The notes beneath the pieces were generated by a model. The model saw only the letters and a list, made by a program, of their open reading frames with translations, ran no database searches and was not told the origin of the DNA. A program made the position numbers and the translations under genes. From the NCBI RefSeq assembly GCF_016811075.1, contig NZ_JAFBGL010000007.1, positions 62,001 to 126,000 on the forward strand: DNA of 64,000 nucleotides, in the 5' to 3' direction. This stretch comes from Oceaniferula flava. Lineage in GTDB: Bacteria > Verrucomicrobiota > Verrucomicrobiia > Verrucomicrobiales > Akkermansiaceae. Each line of letters starts with the position of its first letter. Positions within the stretch are counted from its first letter, which is position 1. Below, in pieces: positions 1 through 8,914 of the stretch.

Positions 1-148
1 GAGCCCCAACCATTTCACTCAACCTAGTGAGAAAGGTATGCACCGCTAGCTCCGTGTGACACACAGGGAATGACGCCACCTCATGCCATAGATCGCGCAA
101 TTGATCTGGCGGGTATGATTTACCGTTACTACCTTTCGTATCTAACAT
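1..148 (-). CDS. N-terminal fragment of an unrecognised protein, cut by the window edge
   Basis: An open frame on the minus strand starts at an ATG (148-146) and runs off the left edge without a stop, giving 49 residues that begin MLDTKGSNGKSYPPDQL. The composition is that of an ordinary soluble protein and there is no signal peptide. No clear Shine-Dalgarno sequence precedes the ATG. I recognise no family. It would be transcribed divergently from the glycoside-hydrolase-like gene to the right. An equally long chance frame is possible, so confidence is limited. Confidence 0.4.
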   Translation of the reverse strand, partial: MLDTKGSNGKSYPPDQLRDLWHEVASFPVCHTELAVHTFLTRLSEMVGA

Positions 149-196
149 AGTGAACGCACAGATTACTTTGGAATATTACTAGAAGCAAGGTCTATC

Positions 197-302
197 TAAC
201 ACGCTAACCATAGTATTGGTAGCGATAAAGTTAGAAAAAAAGTTACTTTTCCTTCAAAGATACCCCTCGATAGGGGGGTTGCAACACCCAGTTAGCGTGT
301 TA
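197..302. repeat. Perfect 12-bp inverted repeat, 82 bp apart
   Basis: TAACACGCTAAC at 197-208 is matched by its exact reverse complement GTTAGCGTGTTA at 291-302. The 82-bp interval holds the CCCC-N6-GGGG palindrome. This could be two operator copies for a dimeric regulator or the stem of a long leader hairpin; the sequence does not decide. Confidence 0.6.
263..276. promoter_or_regulatory. CCCC-N6-GGGG palindrome
   Basis: CCCC TCGATA GGGG lies about 255 bp before the hydrolase start. It resembles the first of two palindromes at 8915-8953 before a PEP-CTERM gene: both have C4-5, a CGAT-containing spacer and AGGGGG. It is a candidate operator; the cognate regulator is unknown. Confidence 0.35.
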
Positions 303-531
303 TTTTCGCTTTGTGTTTAACGCTTTGCTGTGTGGTCGCCATGTGTGTTTCTCATGTGTGTGTGACATCAGAATACAATGATTCGGTTCTTCTGAACCAG
401 GCGATCACACAGCTCTTTTTTCTAACGGCAAGCGATAATCGGTGGATCCCCTTGATGATTCAATCTCAAAAATCCGATCTCTCTCTGGCTTTCAGCTTGC
501 ATCTAAATCGGCATCACCGAGGTTTACGCTC

Positions 532-1977
532 ATGACAATGCGCCTGTGGATCATCCTAACAGCAATTTTTTCCACTCCCCTCTCCGGATTGGCCCAGCAA
601 TACGCCCCAAGCCGCGAAGCGCCGCCGTTAGTAACACGTGAATTCCGTGGCGCTTGGGTGGCATCAGTTTACAATATCGATTGGCCAAGTCGCCAAGGTC
701 TATCCGCATCCAGCCAACAGGCAGAGCTCCGTGCGATGCTCGACCAAATGGCCCGACTCAATCTCAACGCGATCATTTTCCAAGTCCGACCTCATGCCGA
801 TGCACTTTACCGCTCGAGCCTCGAACCATGGAGCCCTTGGTTAAGTGGCACCATGGGCCGATCCCCCGGCTACGATCCACTAGCCTACTGCATCGCCCAG
901 GCCCACGCACGCGGGATCGAAGTGCACGCCTGGTTCAACCCCTTCCGCGCCCTCCCCAATGCGTCGATGCCAACCTCATCGAAACACGTCGCCCGCACCC
1001 ATCCCTCAGTGATCAGGAAGTTCAAGAACTACAAGTGGATGGACCCCTCGAGCTCCTTCACCCGCCAGCGTGCACTGTCCGTGATCCTCGATGTCACCCG
1101 TCGCTACGACATCGATGGCATTCATATTGACGACTATTTCTACCCTTATCCGGATGTGGATAAAAACGGTCGGGCCAAACAGCAGTTCCCCGATGGCAAG
1201 AGCGCATCGCAGCGGCGGTCCTATGTCGATTCCTTCGTCCGCGACATGTATACCTCGGTGAAAAAAACCAAACCCTGGGTGCGTGTCGGCATCAGTCCCT
1301 TTGGCATTTGGAAACCAGGAGTCCCCTCAGGCACCACTGCCAGCATCAATGCCTACGAACATCTAGCCGCCGACTCTCGGAAGTGGCTGGCCAACGGTTG
1401 GTGCGATTATATGTCGCCTCAACTCTACTGGCGCATCGCTGGCCCGCAAAGCTACAGCCGCCTACTCAACTGGTGGCGCGCACAGAGCAGTCGACCAGTC
1501 TGGCCAGGCATCGCCACCTCGCGCATCAACAGCAGCGAAGACCCTGGCCGACCCGCGAGCGAGATCGTTAATCAGGTGCAACTCTCCAGAACCATTGGTC
1601 GGAACTACGCCGGTCACGTCCACTGGAGCATGAAAAGCCTCAAACAGAACCGTGGTGGCATTTCCAGCCTCCTCACCAAGCAATCCTACACCACCCCTGC
1701 CCTCGTTCCTCCCATGCCGTGGATGAGCAAGACACTGCCGCCGACTCCACAGGCGCAGGCAGTGACATCGCGTGGTGGCGTCAACCTGCGATGGACCGCG
1801 GTGAAAAGCAGTGCCAAGTATGCAGTGCAGGCACGCTACGGCCGAAATTGGTTCACTGTAAAAGTGGTGCCCGGTGCTGTGACCCAGCTACTTCTGAAGG
1901 GCTCCCCGGACGCCATCGCGGTGAGTTCAGTCGATCGCTACGGCAATACAAGTCGCCCTTCCGTGATTGCACGTTAA
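532..1977 (+). CDS. Secreted family-10-like glycosyl hydrolase (GHL10/DUF187, YngK/DigH type)
   Basis: The 481-residue protein has a signal peptide (about 1-21, cleavage after LSGLA). A (beta/alpha)8 hydrolase-like domain runs from REFRGAWVAS at residue 36 to about residue 330. Family features visible are AWFNPFRA and DIDGIHIDDYFYPYP near residue 195, where the acidic pair lies. The last 80 residues look like a fibronectin-III-type beta domain. Family members act outside the cytoplasm on glycans; E. coli DigH cleaves peptide-free peptidoglycan strands. The start at 532 is chosen because it gives the signal peptide and has a GAGG about 9 bases upstream; a longer frame from 442 lacks both. The substrate is not predictable from sequence alone. 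Confidence 0.85.
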   Translation: MTMRLWIILTAIFSTPLSGLAQQYAPSREAPPLVTREFRGAWVASVYNIDWPSRQGLSASSQQAELRAMLDQMARLNLNAIIFQVRPHADALYRSSLEPWSPWLSGTMGRSPGYDPLAYCIAQAHARGIEVHAWFNPFRALPNASMPTSSKHVARTHPSVIRKFKNYKWMDPSSSFTRQRALSVILDVTRRYDIDGIHIDDYFYPYPDVDKNGRAKQQFPDGKSASQRRSYVDSFVRDMYTSVKKTKPWVRVGISPFGIWKPGVPSGTTASINAYEHLAADSRKWLANGWCDYMSPQLYWRIAGPQSYSRLLNWWRAQSSRPVWPGIATSRINSSEDPGRPASEIVNQVQLSRTIGRNYAGHVHWSMKSLKQNRGGISSLLTKQSYTTPALVPPMPWMSKTLPPTPQAQAVTSRGGVNLRWTAVKSSAKYAVQARYGRNWFTVKVVPGAVTQLLLKGSPDAIAVSSVDRYGNTSRPSVIAR

Positions 1978-2121
1978 GAGGTTACCGCGAGGGCCAATTG
2001 TCAGCCAAATGTCACATCAAACTTCATTTACTTTGTAAACATAAGGCTTTACCGAAACCGCTCTACCATGCTATTTTTGGCGGGTCGTTCAAAGGAACTT
2101 CCCCAAATCCGGACACACAGC

Positions 2122-2322
2122 ATGAAAAATATTCGCCTTGTTATCGTCGTTAATTCATTGGTTCTGGCTGCATGGCTCGGCGCCTCTTTTGTCACCGAGG
2201 TCTCCATCAGCACAGATCAGCAGCAAGCGGCGAAGCCGGCCCTGAGCGATGCCGTGAAAGCCACGGTCAAAGCATCCAGCGAAAGCCTCAAGACACCACT
2301 GCCAGTGGCGCACATGAAGTAG
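2122..2322 (+). CDS. Small single-span membrane or exported peptide, 66 aa
   Basis: The peptide begins MKNIRLVIVVNSLVLAAWLGASF, a hydrophobic segment that may be a signal anchor or signal peptide. A polar alanine- and lysine-rich tail of about 40 residues follows. A Rho-independent terminator directly after it supports a real transcription unit. No family is recognised. An in-frame start at 2068 would add 18 residues before the hydrophobic segment and is less likely. Confidence 0.55.
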   Translation: MKNIRLVIVVNSLVLAAWLGASFVTEVSISTDQQQAAKPALSDAVKATVKASSESLKTPLPVAHMK

Positions 2323-2368
2323 TCTCGCTTTCATTCACAATTCCGCCAGCGAGTGGAATGCATCTTCA

Positions 2369-2391
2369 GACCGGCCACGCCGGTCTTTTTT
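2369..2391 (+). terminator. Rho-independent terminator after the 66-aa peptide gene
   Basis: GACCGGC, loop CAC, GCCGGTC, then a run of seven T. It separates the small gene from the GbsR-type regulator. Confidence 0.85.
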
Positions 2392-2450
2392 GTGCTCACT
2401 AGGTTCAAAAAAAATTGAACTCAACTGCTTAGACAGCTAGTCTGCTTGTC

Positions 2451-2951
2451 ATGAGCGCCAACGACTGCCCATCCTCCGAGACCCGGATCATTGACGATCG
2501 ATTGCTTGCCTTTTTCCAAGATGCGGTGCGTCTTCTGGGGCTACCCAAGTCCGTAGGCGAGATTTATGGCGTGCTCTACGCCTCACCTACCCCCTTGACG
2601 ATGATTGACTTGGTCGATCGACTCGGCATCAGCAAGGGATCAGCCAGCCAAGGGCTGAAAATGCTTCGCACTCTGGGAGCAGTGCGCGAAGTGGATTTCA
2701 AAGACGATCGGAAAACGTATTTCGAAGCCGATGTGGAACTCAAAAAGCTGGTGGGTGGTTTCATCCGCGAGCAAATCCGACCGCATCTCACCAGTGGCAA
2801 GGAGAAGCTCAAGGAAATCCGCTCAGAGGCGCAGCACATCGAGGACCCCGAGTTGCGCGCGTTTTATGACGAACGGATCGAGCGCCTTGAACGGTGGTCA
2901 GGAAAAGCCAATTTGGTGCTCCCGCTCCTACAAAAGTTCTTGGGAGAATAG
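2451..2951 (+). CDS. GbsR/MarR-family transcriptional regulator
   Basis: The protein has 166 residues with a winged-helix domain around residues 25-95: IYGVLYASPTPLTMIDLVDRL, then a recognition helix in GISKGSASQGLKMLRTLGAV. A long helical dimerisation tail follows. The overall form matches GbsR-type regulators. The NusG-like gene follows after 29 bp and is probably co-transcribed. In other Verrucomicrobiota I recall this pair near exopolysaccharide clusters, but no such cluster is in this window. The ligand and targets are unknown. Confidence 0.8.
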   Translation: MSANDCPSSETRIIDDRLLAFFQDAVRLLGLPKSVGEIYGVLYASPTPLTMIDLVDRLGISKGSASQGLKMLRTLGAVREVDFKDDRKTYFEADVELKKLVGGFIREQIRPHLTSGKEKLKEIRSEAQHIEDPELRAFYDERIERLERWSGKANLVLPLLQKFLGE

Positions 2952-2980
2952 TGATCCAGTGCTAATCAGCCCCCACACAC

Positions 2981-3541
2981 ATGGCCGACATACAAGACAG
3001 CGACGACTCACCAGCCTGGTATTGCGTGCGCACCCAGACCAAGCGTGAACATCTGGCCGCGAAAAGCCTGAAACAGCTCGAGGGCATCGAGTCTTTCTGT
3101 CCCCGTCTACGCTACCGCAAAGCCACTCGCCGAGGGAAGATTTGGTGGGTTGAAGCCATGTTCCCTGGCTATATTTTCGCCTTTTTCTCCCGTAAACAAA
3201 GTGAGCGCCTCGTCGTGCACACCCCCGGAGTGATGAAGCTGCTAAAGTTCGGCGACTACGTGCCGGAAATCAAAGCCACCTTCGTCGCCGAGCTAGTGCG
3301 CCAAATGCAGGAGCAAGACGAGGAGGGGAATGACATGCTCACCCTGCAGCCTACCGTCAAAGAAGGCGATGAAGTGGAAATCGCCCACGGTGCCATGCAG
3401 GGGATCCAGGGCAAGGTGGTCGAGGTGTTACCGTCCCAAGAACGGGTAAAATTGCTAGTTGAATTCCTCGGTAGCGATCAACTGGTCGATGCCGATTTAT
3501 TCTCCCTGCTCCTGCCCAGCAAGCCGCTGCCGGAGGACTAG
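2981..3541 (+). CDS. NusG-paralogue transcription antiterminator (RfaH/UpxY/LoaP-like)
   Basis: The protein has 186 residues. The NGN domain spans about residues 12-110: WYCVRTQTKREHLAAKSL, then MFPGYIFAFF. A KOW motif follows at about 123-150 (VKEGDEVEIAHGAMQGIQGK). It would bind RNA polymerase and promote elongation. The length and the position next to a GbsR-type regulator, away from rplK/secE, indicate a specialised paralogue and not housekeeping NusG. It is convergent with eda, three bases apart, and no terminator is seen between them. Confidence 0.85.
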   Translation: MADIQDSDDSPAWYCVRTQTKREHLAAKSLKQLEGIESFCPRLRYRKATRRGKIWWVEAMFPGYIFAFFSRKQSERLVVHTPGVMKLLKFGDYVPEIKATFVAELVRQMQEQDEEGNDMLTLQPTVKEGDEVEIAHGAMQGIQGKVVEVLPSQERVKLLVEFLGSDQLVDADLFSLLLPSKPLPED

Positions 3542-3544
3542 AAC

Positions 3545-4201
3545 TTAGATCCCCTTGACCAAGTTCACCGCTTCGCTGACCAGCGAGGTGATAGCATCGA
3601 ACTTGCCTTCGTTGACCAGTTTGCGATCGACCATCCAAGATCCGCCACAGGCAACCACACTGGGAATGGCCAGATAATCGGCCACATTGCCGGCGTGAAT
3701 CCCGCCTGTCGGCACAAAGCGCATCTCCTGATACGGAGCCGCCATGGCTTTCAATGTTTTGGCACCACCGAAGGCCTCAGCCGGGAAGAACTTCACCTGT
3801 TCCAGCCCGTAATCCATCGCCAAAGCAATGTCGGAGGGAGTAATCGCCCCCGGGATGCAGAGCACTCCGAGTTCGAGACATCGCTCGATCACCCCACGGT
3901 GCATCCCCGGGCAGATGATGTATTTCGCACCACTGTCCACCGCCATGTCCACTTGCTCAGGCTGCAAGACAGTGCCGGCACCGAGTAGGACGTCGGGGAA
4001 TTGTGCAATGTTCCGCATCGCATCCAGGGCGGCAGGCGTGCGCATAGTGACCTCGGCCACCGGCAGGCCACCACTGACCAGGGCTTCAGCCAAGGGCGCG
4101 CCCTCTTCAGCTCGGTCTAACACGATCACCGGAACCAGTCGGTGACTTTTCATCTGACAAACAATATCCGCTTGTGCCTGCGTAGGGAGGTTTTCTGACA
4201 T
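3545..4201 (-). CDS. eda: 2-keto-3-deoxy-6-phosphogluconate aldolase
   Basis: The protein has 218 residues, close to E. coli Eda (213). It cleaves KDPG to pyruvate and glyceraldehyde 3-phosphate, the last step of Entner-Doudoroff and uronate catabolism. Catalytic residues are visible: E50 and R54 in AEVTMRTP, and Schiff-base lysine K137 in VKFFPAEAFGG. The start at 4201 has an AGAAGG-like site just upstream; an in-frame extension to 4258 has no support. It is divergent from kduI across 175 bp, fitting shared control of uronate degradation. Confidence 0.93.
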   Translation of the reverse strand: MSENLPTQAQADIVCQMKSHRLVPVIVLDRAEEGAPLAEALVSGGLPVAEVTMRTPAALDAMRNIAQFPDVLLGAGTVLQPEQVDMAVDSGAKYIICPGMHRGVIERCLELGVLCIPGAITPSDIALAMDYGLEQVKFFPAEAFGGAKTLKAMAAPYQEMRFVPTGGIHAGNVADYLAIPSVVACGGSWMVDRKLVNEGKFDAITSLVSEAVNLVKGI

Positions 4202-4376
4202 AGCGCCTTCTAGCAAAAGCGCCCTAACGTAAACCAGTGAAAAACTGCTGAAATCCAACTATGCGTGACATACCAACGCCACATCAGGATTCCTCATTGA
4301 CCACCCATCCCCTCCCGTCCAATGATGATCTGAGAACATTGCACCTTTCCTATCACCCGCTCTAACTTATTTCATT

Positions 4377-5207
4377 ATGCTCAACCACCGAACCGCTGAC
4401 GACATCAGCTACAAGTCTCTCGATACCACCGGCCTGCGCGATCGATTTTTGCTGCAGGATCTTTTCACCGAAGGCCAGCTGCAGCTGGTTTACACCGATC
4501 TCGATCGCGCCATCGTCGGCTCGGCCGTGCCCACGTTAGACACCCTGACACTCAGTGCCGCAGAGGCCCTGCGTGCCGAGTATTTCTGCGAGCGCCGCGA
4601 GCTGGGGGTGATCAACCTTGGAGCCACCGGCAGCATCACCGTGGATGGGGAAAGCTACCAGCTCAGCCACACCGAGTGCCTCTACATCGGTCGCGGCAGC
4701 AAGGAAATCAGCTTCACCAGCGCCGATGCCGCCGAGCCAGCCCAGTTCTATCTGCTCAGCTACCCGGCGCACACGGATTACCCAACGGCCCACGCCAAAA
4801 TCGAGGATGCGAACAAGCTGGAACTCGGTTCCAAAGCCGAGGCCAACGAGCGCCACCTCTATCAGTACATCCATGAGAACGGCATCCAGTCCTGCCAGCT
4901 CGTCATGGGTTTCACCATTCTTCAGCCCGGCAGCATCTGGAATACCATGCCGCCACACACTCACGATCGGCGCTCGGAGGTCTACGCCTACTTCGATGTG
5001 GAAAATGACCACCGCATCGCCCACTTCATGGGACATCCGGACGAGACCCGCGTGCTGTGGATGTCGGAAAAAGACATCGCGCTGTCGCCTTCATGGTCGA
5101 TCCACTGCGGCGCCGGCACCGGCTCCTACTCATTCGTCTGGGGCATGGGTGGCGAGAACCAACGCTTCGATGACATGGACGGCTTCCCGCTTTCCACGCT
5201 CAAGTAA
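4377..5207 (+). CDS. kduI: 5-keto-4-deoxyuronate isomerase (5-dehydro-4-deoxy-D-glucuronate isomerase)
   Basis: The enzyme converts 4-deoxy-5-keto-uronate, released from unsaturated uronides of pectin or similar polymers, to 3-deoxy-D-glycero-2,5-hexodiulosonate. It has 276 residues against 278 in E. coli. The zinc site is intact: H194, H196 and E201 in PPHTHDRRSE and H243 in WSIHCG, at the E. coli positions minus two. It is the first gene of a five-gene run with TRAP transporter genes and kduD. Confidence 0.95.
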   Translation: MLNHRTADDISYKSLDTTGLRDRFLLQDLFTEGQLQLVYTDLDRAIVGSAVPTLDTLTLSAAEALRAEYFCERRELGVINLGATGSITVDGESYQLSHTECLYIGRGSKEISFTSADAAEPAQFYLLSYPAHTDYPTAHAKIEDANKLELGSKAEANERHLYQYIHENGIQSCQLVMGFTILQPGSIWNTMPPHTHDRRSEVYAYFDVENDHRIAHFMGHPDETRVLWMSEKDIALSPSWSIHCGAGTGSYSFVWGMGGENQRFDDMDGFPLSTLK

Positions 5208-5305
5208 TGGCAGCCTAACAAGCTGCACTCAAAACCCCTCTCCCTGGGACCCGACTCCCAGAAAACCCGCGCCGTCCAGCGGCGCCCCCACCCCTCTACC
5301 CCCTC

Positions 5306-6340
5306 ATGAAAAAAGCCAACCTCCTCACCGGCATTCTGATCGGCGCGCTCAGCGCCAGTGCGCTCTTTGCCTATCTCGGCAGGAAACAGCTGACCGGAGG
5401 AAGTGGTGGCGGTGTCACTCAGGAGCGCAGCATCAAGGTGGCGCACAACATGCCGGTCTCCCACCCGGTGCACCGCGGAATCGAGCACTTCGCGCAACGC
5501 CTCGAGGCCCTATCCGGTGGCCGGATGAAGTGCGATGTCTTTCCGAACGGACAGCTTGGGGACGAAACGGAATACCTCGAGAAACTTCAAGCTGGCTCGC
5601 TGGATATCGCCAAGACCAGCGCCGCACCGATCGCCAACTTCGTGCCCCGCATGAAGGTCTTCAGCCTGCCCTACCTGTTCCGCGATCGTGAACATTACTG
5701 GAGTGTGTTAGACGGCGAAATTGGCAGCCATCTCCTGGAAGAACTGGAAACCCGCGACGGCGAGAACCCCTCCGGCATCCGCGGCCTGTGTTACTACGAT
5801 GCCGGCAGCCGGAACTTCTACACCGTCGGCGAGGTGAAAGCTCCCGCCGATCTCAAAGGGCTCAATATCCGTGTGATGAAAGACCCGATTGCCATCGCCA
5901 TGACCAGCACCCTGGGTGCCAATCCGGTGCCGATGCCCGGCGGAGAAATCTACTCCGCCCTGCAACGAGGCAACATCAACGGCGCGGAGAACAACCCCCC
6001 GACCTTTGTCGCCCAGCGCCACTACGAGGTCTGTAAGCACTTCATTTTCGATCACCACTCCCGCATCCCCGATGTGCTCAACATCAGCAGCACGCTGTGG
6101 AAAACCCTGACCGACCAGGAACGCGAGTGGGTGCTCACCGCCGCTCGCGAGTCGTCCCATTTCCAACGCAAACTCTGGCAGGCCCAATCAGACGCTGCCG
6201 TGGAGGAGATGAAGAAAAATGGCGTCAGCATCCGCGAAGCCGATATCTCCGCCTTCCAACAAGCCGCCGGCCCGTCACGCAAGGACTTCCTCACCGGTGA
6301 AGTGAAGTCCTACGCTGAAAAAATCGAGTCCGCCCAATAG
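5306..6340 (+). CDS. dctP: TRAP transporter solute-binding protein (DctP family)
   Basis: The protein has 344 residues with an N-terminal hydrophobic signal/anchor (about 1-23), then the DctP fold beginning RSIKVAHNMPVSHPVHRG. R189 in LKGLNIRVMKDP is the family arginine that binds a substrate carboxylate. GQLGDETEYLEKLQAGSLDIAKTS is also typical of the family. It would capture a sugar acid or uronate in the periplasm for the DctQM carrier encoded next. Flanking by kduI and kduD suggests an unsaturated or keto-deoxy uronate; the exact ligand is inferred only. Confidence 0.92.
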   Translation: MKKANLLTGILIGALSASALFAYLGRKQLTGGSGGGVTQERSIKVAHNMPVSHPVHRGIEHFAQRLEALSGGRMKCDVFPNGQLGDETEYLEKLQAGSLDIAKTSAAPIANFVPRMKVFSLPYLFRDREHYWSVLDGEIGSHLLEELETRDGENPSGIRGLCYYDAGSRNFYTVGEVKAPADLKGLNIRVMKDPIAIAMTSTLGANPVPMPGGEIYSALQRGNINGAENNPPTFVAQRHYEVCKHFIFDHHSRIPDVLNISSTLWKTLTDQEREWVLTAARESSHFQRKLWQAQSDAAVEEMKKNGVSIREADISAFQQAAGPSRKDFLTGEVKSYAEKIESAQ

Positions 6341-6341
6341 C

Positions 6342-6806
6342 ATGCTCTCCCTGCTCACCAAATCTCTCAAGTGCATCTCCGCCGCCTGTCTGGTGGTGTT
6401 GCTGCTGGCTGTGTTGTTAGGCATTCTCTCGGCCCGACTCGGCCTCGGCATCGCCTGGACCACCGAGCTGGCTGAGTTCCTGTTAGTATGGACCGTCATG
6501 TTCGGCGGAGCGCTCGCCTACCTCGAACACTCCCACCTAGGCGTCGATATCCTGGTCAACCACACCGACGATGGCACCCGCAAGTTCACCGCCAAACTCA
6601 GCCACCTGCTGATCGCACTCTTTGCCCTGCTGGTCATGGTGATCGGTGGATTCCAGCTGTTTCAAGCCCGTTGGGAATCGGCCCAGGTGCTGCCCGCGCT
6701 CGGTATTCGCAAGGCCTGGTTCTACTTCGCCGTGCCGGTCTCCGGCTGCCTGATCTTTCTCACCGCCATCCTTTACCTTGGCAAAAAACCCACCCCCAAC
6801 CCCTAA
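6342..6806 (+). CDS. dctQ: TRAP transporter small permease (DctQ family)
   Basis: The protein has 154 residues with four predicted transmembrane segments (about 8-30, 45-65, 87-110, 125-147). It carries the family motif FLLVWTVMFGGALAY with the following HLGVDILV. It starts one base after the dctP stop and precedes dctM by 21 bp, so it is translationally linked. It forms the small integral subunit of the tripartite carrier. Confidence 0.9.
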   Translation: MLSLLTKSLKCISAACLVVLLLAVLLGILSARLGLGIAWTTELAEFLLVWTVMFGGALAYLEHSHLGVDILVNHTDDGTRKFTAKLSHLLIALFALLVMVIGGFQLFQARWESAQVLPALGIRKAWFYFAVPVSGCLIFLTAILYLGKKPTPNP

Positions 6807-6827
6807 CAAGGAGCTCCCCCACCACTC

Positions 6828-8117
6828 ATGACGCTCGGCCTTGCCATTCTCATCGTTGCCTTCATCAGCCTGCTGCTGCTGGAAGTTCCCGTGGCTTTTG
6901 TGGTCGGTATCGCCACCGCCTTGGCCGCTTTGGCATTAGGAAACCACGGCGTGGCCGAAGCCATCTCCAGCGACATGGCAAATGCCGTGGATGAGTTCGC
7001 CCTGCTGGCCATTCCCTTCTTCATCCTCGCGGGCGACCTGATGGGCGCGGGTGGATTGGCGCGCCGACTGATCAACTTCGCCTCGGTCATCGTCGGTCGG
7101 CTTCCCGGCGGACTTTCCATGGTGAACACCCTGAGCTGCATGCTCTTCGGATCGATTTCTGGCTCCGCCGCGGCTGCCGTTTCCTCCATTGGTAACACCC
7201 TGATCCCCGAGATGAACAAGAAGGGATACGACAAGGACTTCAACGTTGCCGTCACCACCTCCGGCTCCATCACCGGGCTGCTGATTCCTCCGAGTAATGT
7301 GATGATCGTGTTCGCCGTCGTCGCTGCGAATATTTCGGTTTCCGATCTCTTCCTCGCGGGCGTTTTTCCCGGCCTTTTGTTAGGCCTGGCACTGATGGGC
7401 GTCTGCGTCATCGTTTCATTGAAAAGAGGATACGGAGCCGCTCCAGATGCCACCTTCCCCAAGTTGTGGCCCTCTCTGGTCAGTGCCTTGCCGAGCCTGA
7501 TGCTGGTGGTCATCGTCATCGGAGGGATTTTCAAAGGCTGGTTCACCGCCACCGAAGCCTCGGCCATTGCGGTAGTCTGGGCATTTTTGTTAGCCGTGGT
7601 TTTCTATCGCGAAATCCCGCTCAAAGAGCTCGGCGCCCTGATCGCCCGCTCCGCGCGCACCACCGGCGTGGTGATGCTACTGATCGCCACCAGCTCCGCG
7701 ATGAGCCAGCTGCTCACCGCCGAGCGCGTGCCGCAGATGGTCAGCGCCACCATGCTGGCGCTGTCCGAGAACCCGATCTTGATTCTGCTGATCATCAATG
7801 TGGTTCTGCTGCTGGTGGGCACCTTCATGGATATCACCCCGGCGATTTTGATCTTCACACCGATCTTCCTGCCGGTCGCCATCGGCCTGGGCATGGATCC
7901 GATCCACTTCGGCATCCTGATGATTGCCAACCTTTCGATCGGCCTCTGCACGCCGCCCGTGGGCACCTGCCTCTTTGTCGGTTGCTCGGTCGGCAAGACC
8001 CGCATCGCCGGAGTCTCGCGCGAGATGATTCCCTTTTACATCGCCATGATCGTCGTGCTCATGGTCATCACCTTCTGGCCATCGCTGTCGCTCTGGCTGC
8101 CTAACTCGATTAAATAA
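6828..8117 (+). CDS. dctM: TRAP transporter large permease (DctM family)
   Basis: The protein has 429 residues and is highly hydrophobic, about 12 transmembrane segments. DctM signatures are IPFFILAGDLMGAGGLARRL, GSISGSAAAAVSSIG and LLIPPSN. This is the ion-coupled translocation subunit; with DctP and DctQ it forms a sodium- or proton-driven uptake system. A GGAG site lies shortly upstream of the ATG. kduD follows after 7 bp. Confidence 0.93.
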   Translation: MTLGLAILIVAFISLLLLEVPVAFVVGIATALAALALGNHGVAEAISSDMANAVDEFALLAIPFFILAGDLMGAGGLARRLINFASVIVGRLPGGLSMVNTLSCMLFGSISGSAAAAVSSIGNTLIPEMNKKGYDKDFNVAVTTSGSITGLLIPPSNVMIVFAVVAANISVSDLFLAGVFPGLLLGLALMGVCVIVSLKRGYGAAPDATFPKLWPSLVSALPSLMLVVIVIGGIFKGWFTATEASAIAVVWAFLLAVVFYREIPLKELGALIARSARTTGVVMLLIATSSAMSQLLTAERVPQMVSATMLALSENPILILLIINVVLLLVGTFMDITPAILIFTPIFLPVAIGLGMDPIHFGILMIANLSIGLCTPPVGTCLFVGCSVGKTRIAGVSREMIPFYIAMIVVLMVITFWPSLSLWLPNSIK

Positions 8118-8124
8118 TCACCTT

Positions 8125-8886
8125 ATGAAAGCATTCGATCTCACTGGAAAAACCGCCCTCGTCACCGGCTGCAAACGCGGCATTGGATTTGCTATGGCCG
8201 AAGGCCTTGCCGAAGCCGGAGCCGACATCATCGGCGTCTCCGCATCGCTAGAAACCTCCGGCAGCAAGATTGAGAAGGCCGTACAAGCTACCGGGAAAAA
8301 CTTCACTGGCTACCAGGCAGACTTTTCAGATCGGGCATCGCTTTACGCCTTCATTGAAGCGGTGAAAAAGAACCACGGGACCCCGGACATCATCGTCAAC
8401 AATGCCGGCACCATCATGCGCGCACCCGCCGCTGAACACAGCGACGAATTCTGGGACCAAGTAATCGAGGTGAACCTCAACTCCCAGTTCATTATCACCC
8501 GCGAGTTTGGCAAGGGCATGCTTGAGCGCGGCAGCGGTAAGGTCATCTTCACGGCCTCATTACTGACGTTCCAAGGTGGCATCACCGTGCCTGGCTACGC
8601 TGCCTCGAAGGGCGGCATCGGCCAGCTGACCAAGGCCTTCGCCAACGAGTGGGCCAGTCAAGGCATCAACGTGAACGCCATCGCTCCAGGCTACATCGCC
8701 ACCGACAACACCGAGGCGCTGCGCGAGGACCCGGTGCGCTCCGAGCAAATCCTCAGCCGCATCCCAGCCGGCCGCTGGGGAGACGCCGCCGATTTCAAAG
8801 GCCCGATCGTTTTCCTCGCCTCCGATGCCGCCAATTACGTCAGCGGGGAGACCTTGGTGGTCGATGGTGGCTGGATGGGCCGTTAG
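8125..8886 (+). CDS. kduD: 2-dehydro-3-deoxy-D-gluconate 5-dehydrogenase (SDR family)
   Basis: The protein has 253 residues. It has a Rossmann TGCKRGIGFAMAEGL dinucleotide motif near residue 13, NNAGT, a catalytic serine in the TASLLTF segment, and Y158 and K162 in YAASK. The GYIATDNTEALREDP segment is typical of KduD. It reduces the product of KduI to 2-keto-3-deoxygluconate, which a KDG kinase and Eda then process; no KDG kinase is in this window. It is the last gene of the operon. Confidence 0.9.
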   Translation: MKAFDLTGKTALVTGCKRGIGFAMAEGLAEAGADIIGVSASLETSGSKIEKAVQATGKNFTGYQADFSDRASLYAFIEAVKKNHGTPDIIVNNAGTIMRAPAAEHSDEFWDQVIEVNLNSQFIITREFGKGMLERGSGKVIFTASLLTFQGGITVPGYAASKGGIGQLTKAFANEWASQGINVNAIAPGYIATDNTEALREDPVRSEQILSRIPAGRWGDAADFKGPIVFLASDAANYVSGETLVVDGGWMGR

Positions 8887-8914
8887 ATTCTGTTAGTTCA
8901 ATTGCGCGATGAAG

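Larger units (their letters stand above)
149..531. other. 383-bp divergent intergenic region with palindromes
   Basis: No convincing gene. The region is A+T-rich compared with its surroundings. It contains a perfect 12-bp inverted repeat (197-208 and 291-302) and, inside that, a CCCC-N6-GGGG palindrome at 263-276. A frame that could extend the downstream hydrolase upstream to 442 exists, but it has no signal peptide and is not preferred. Confidence 0.6.
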
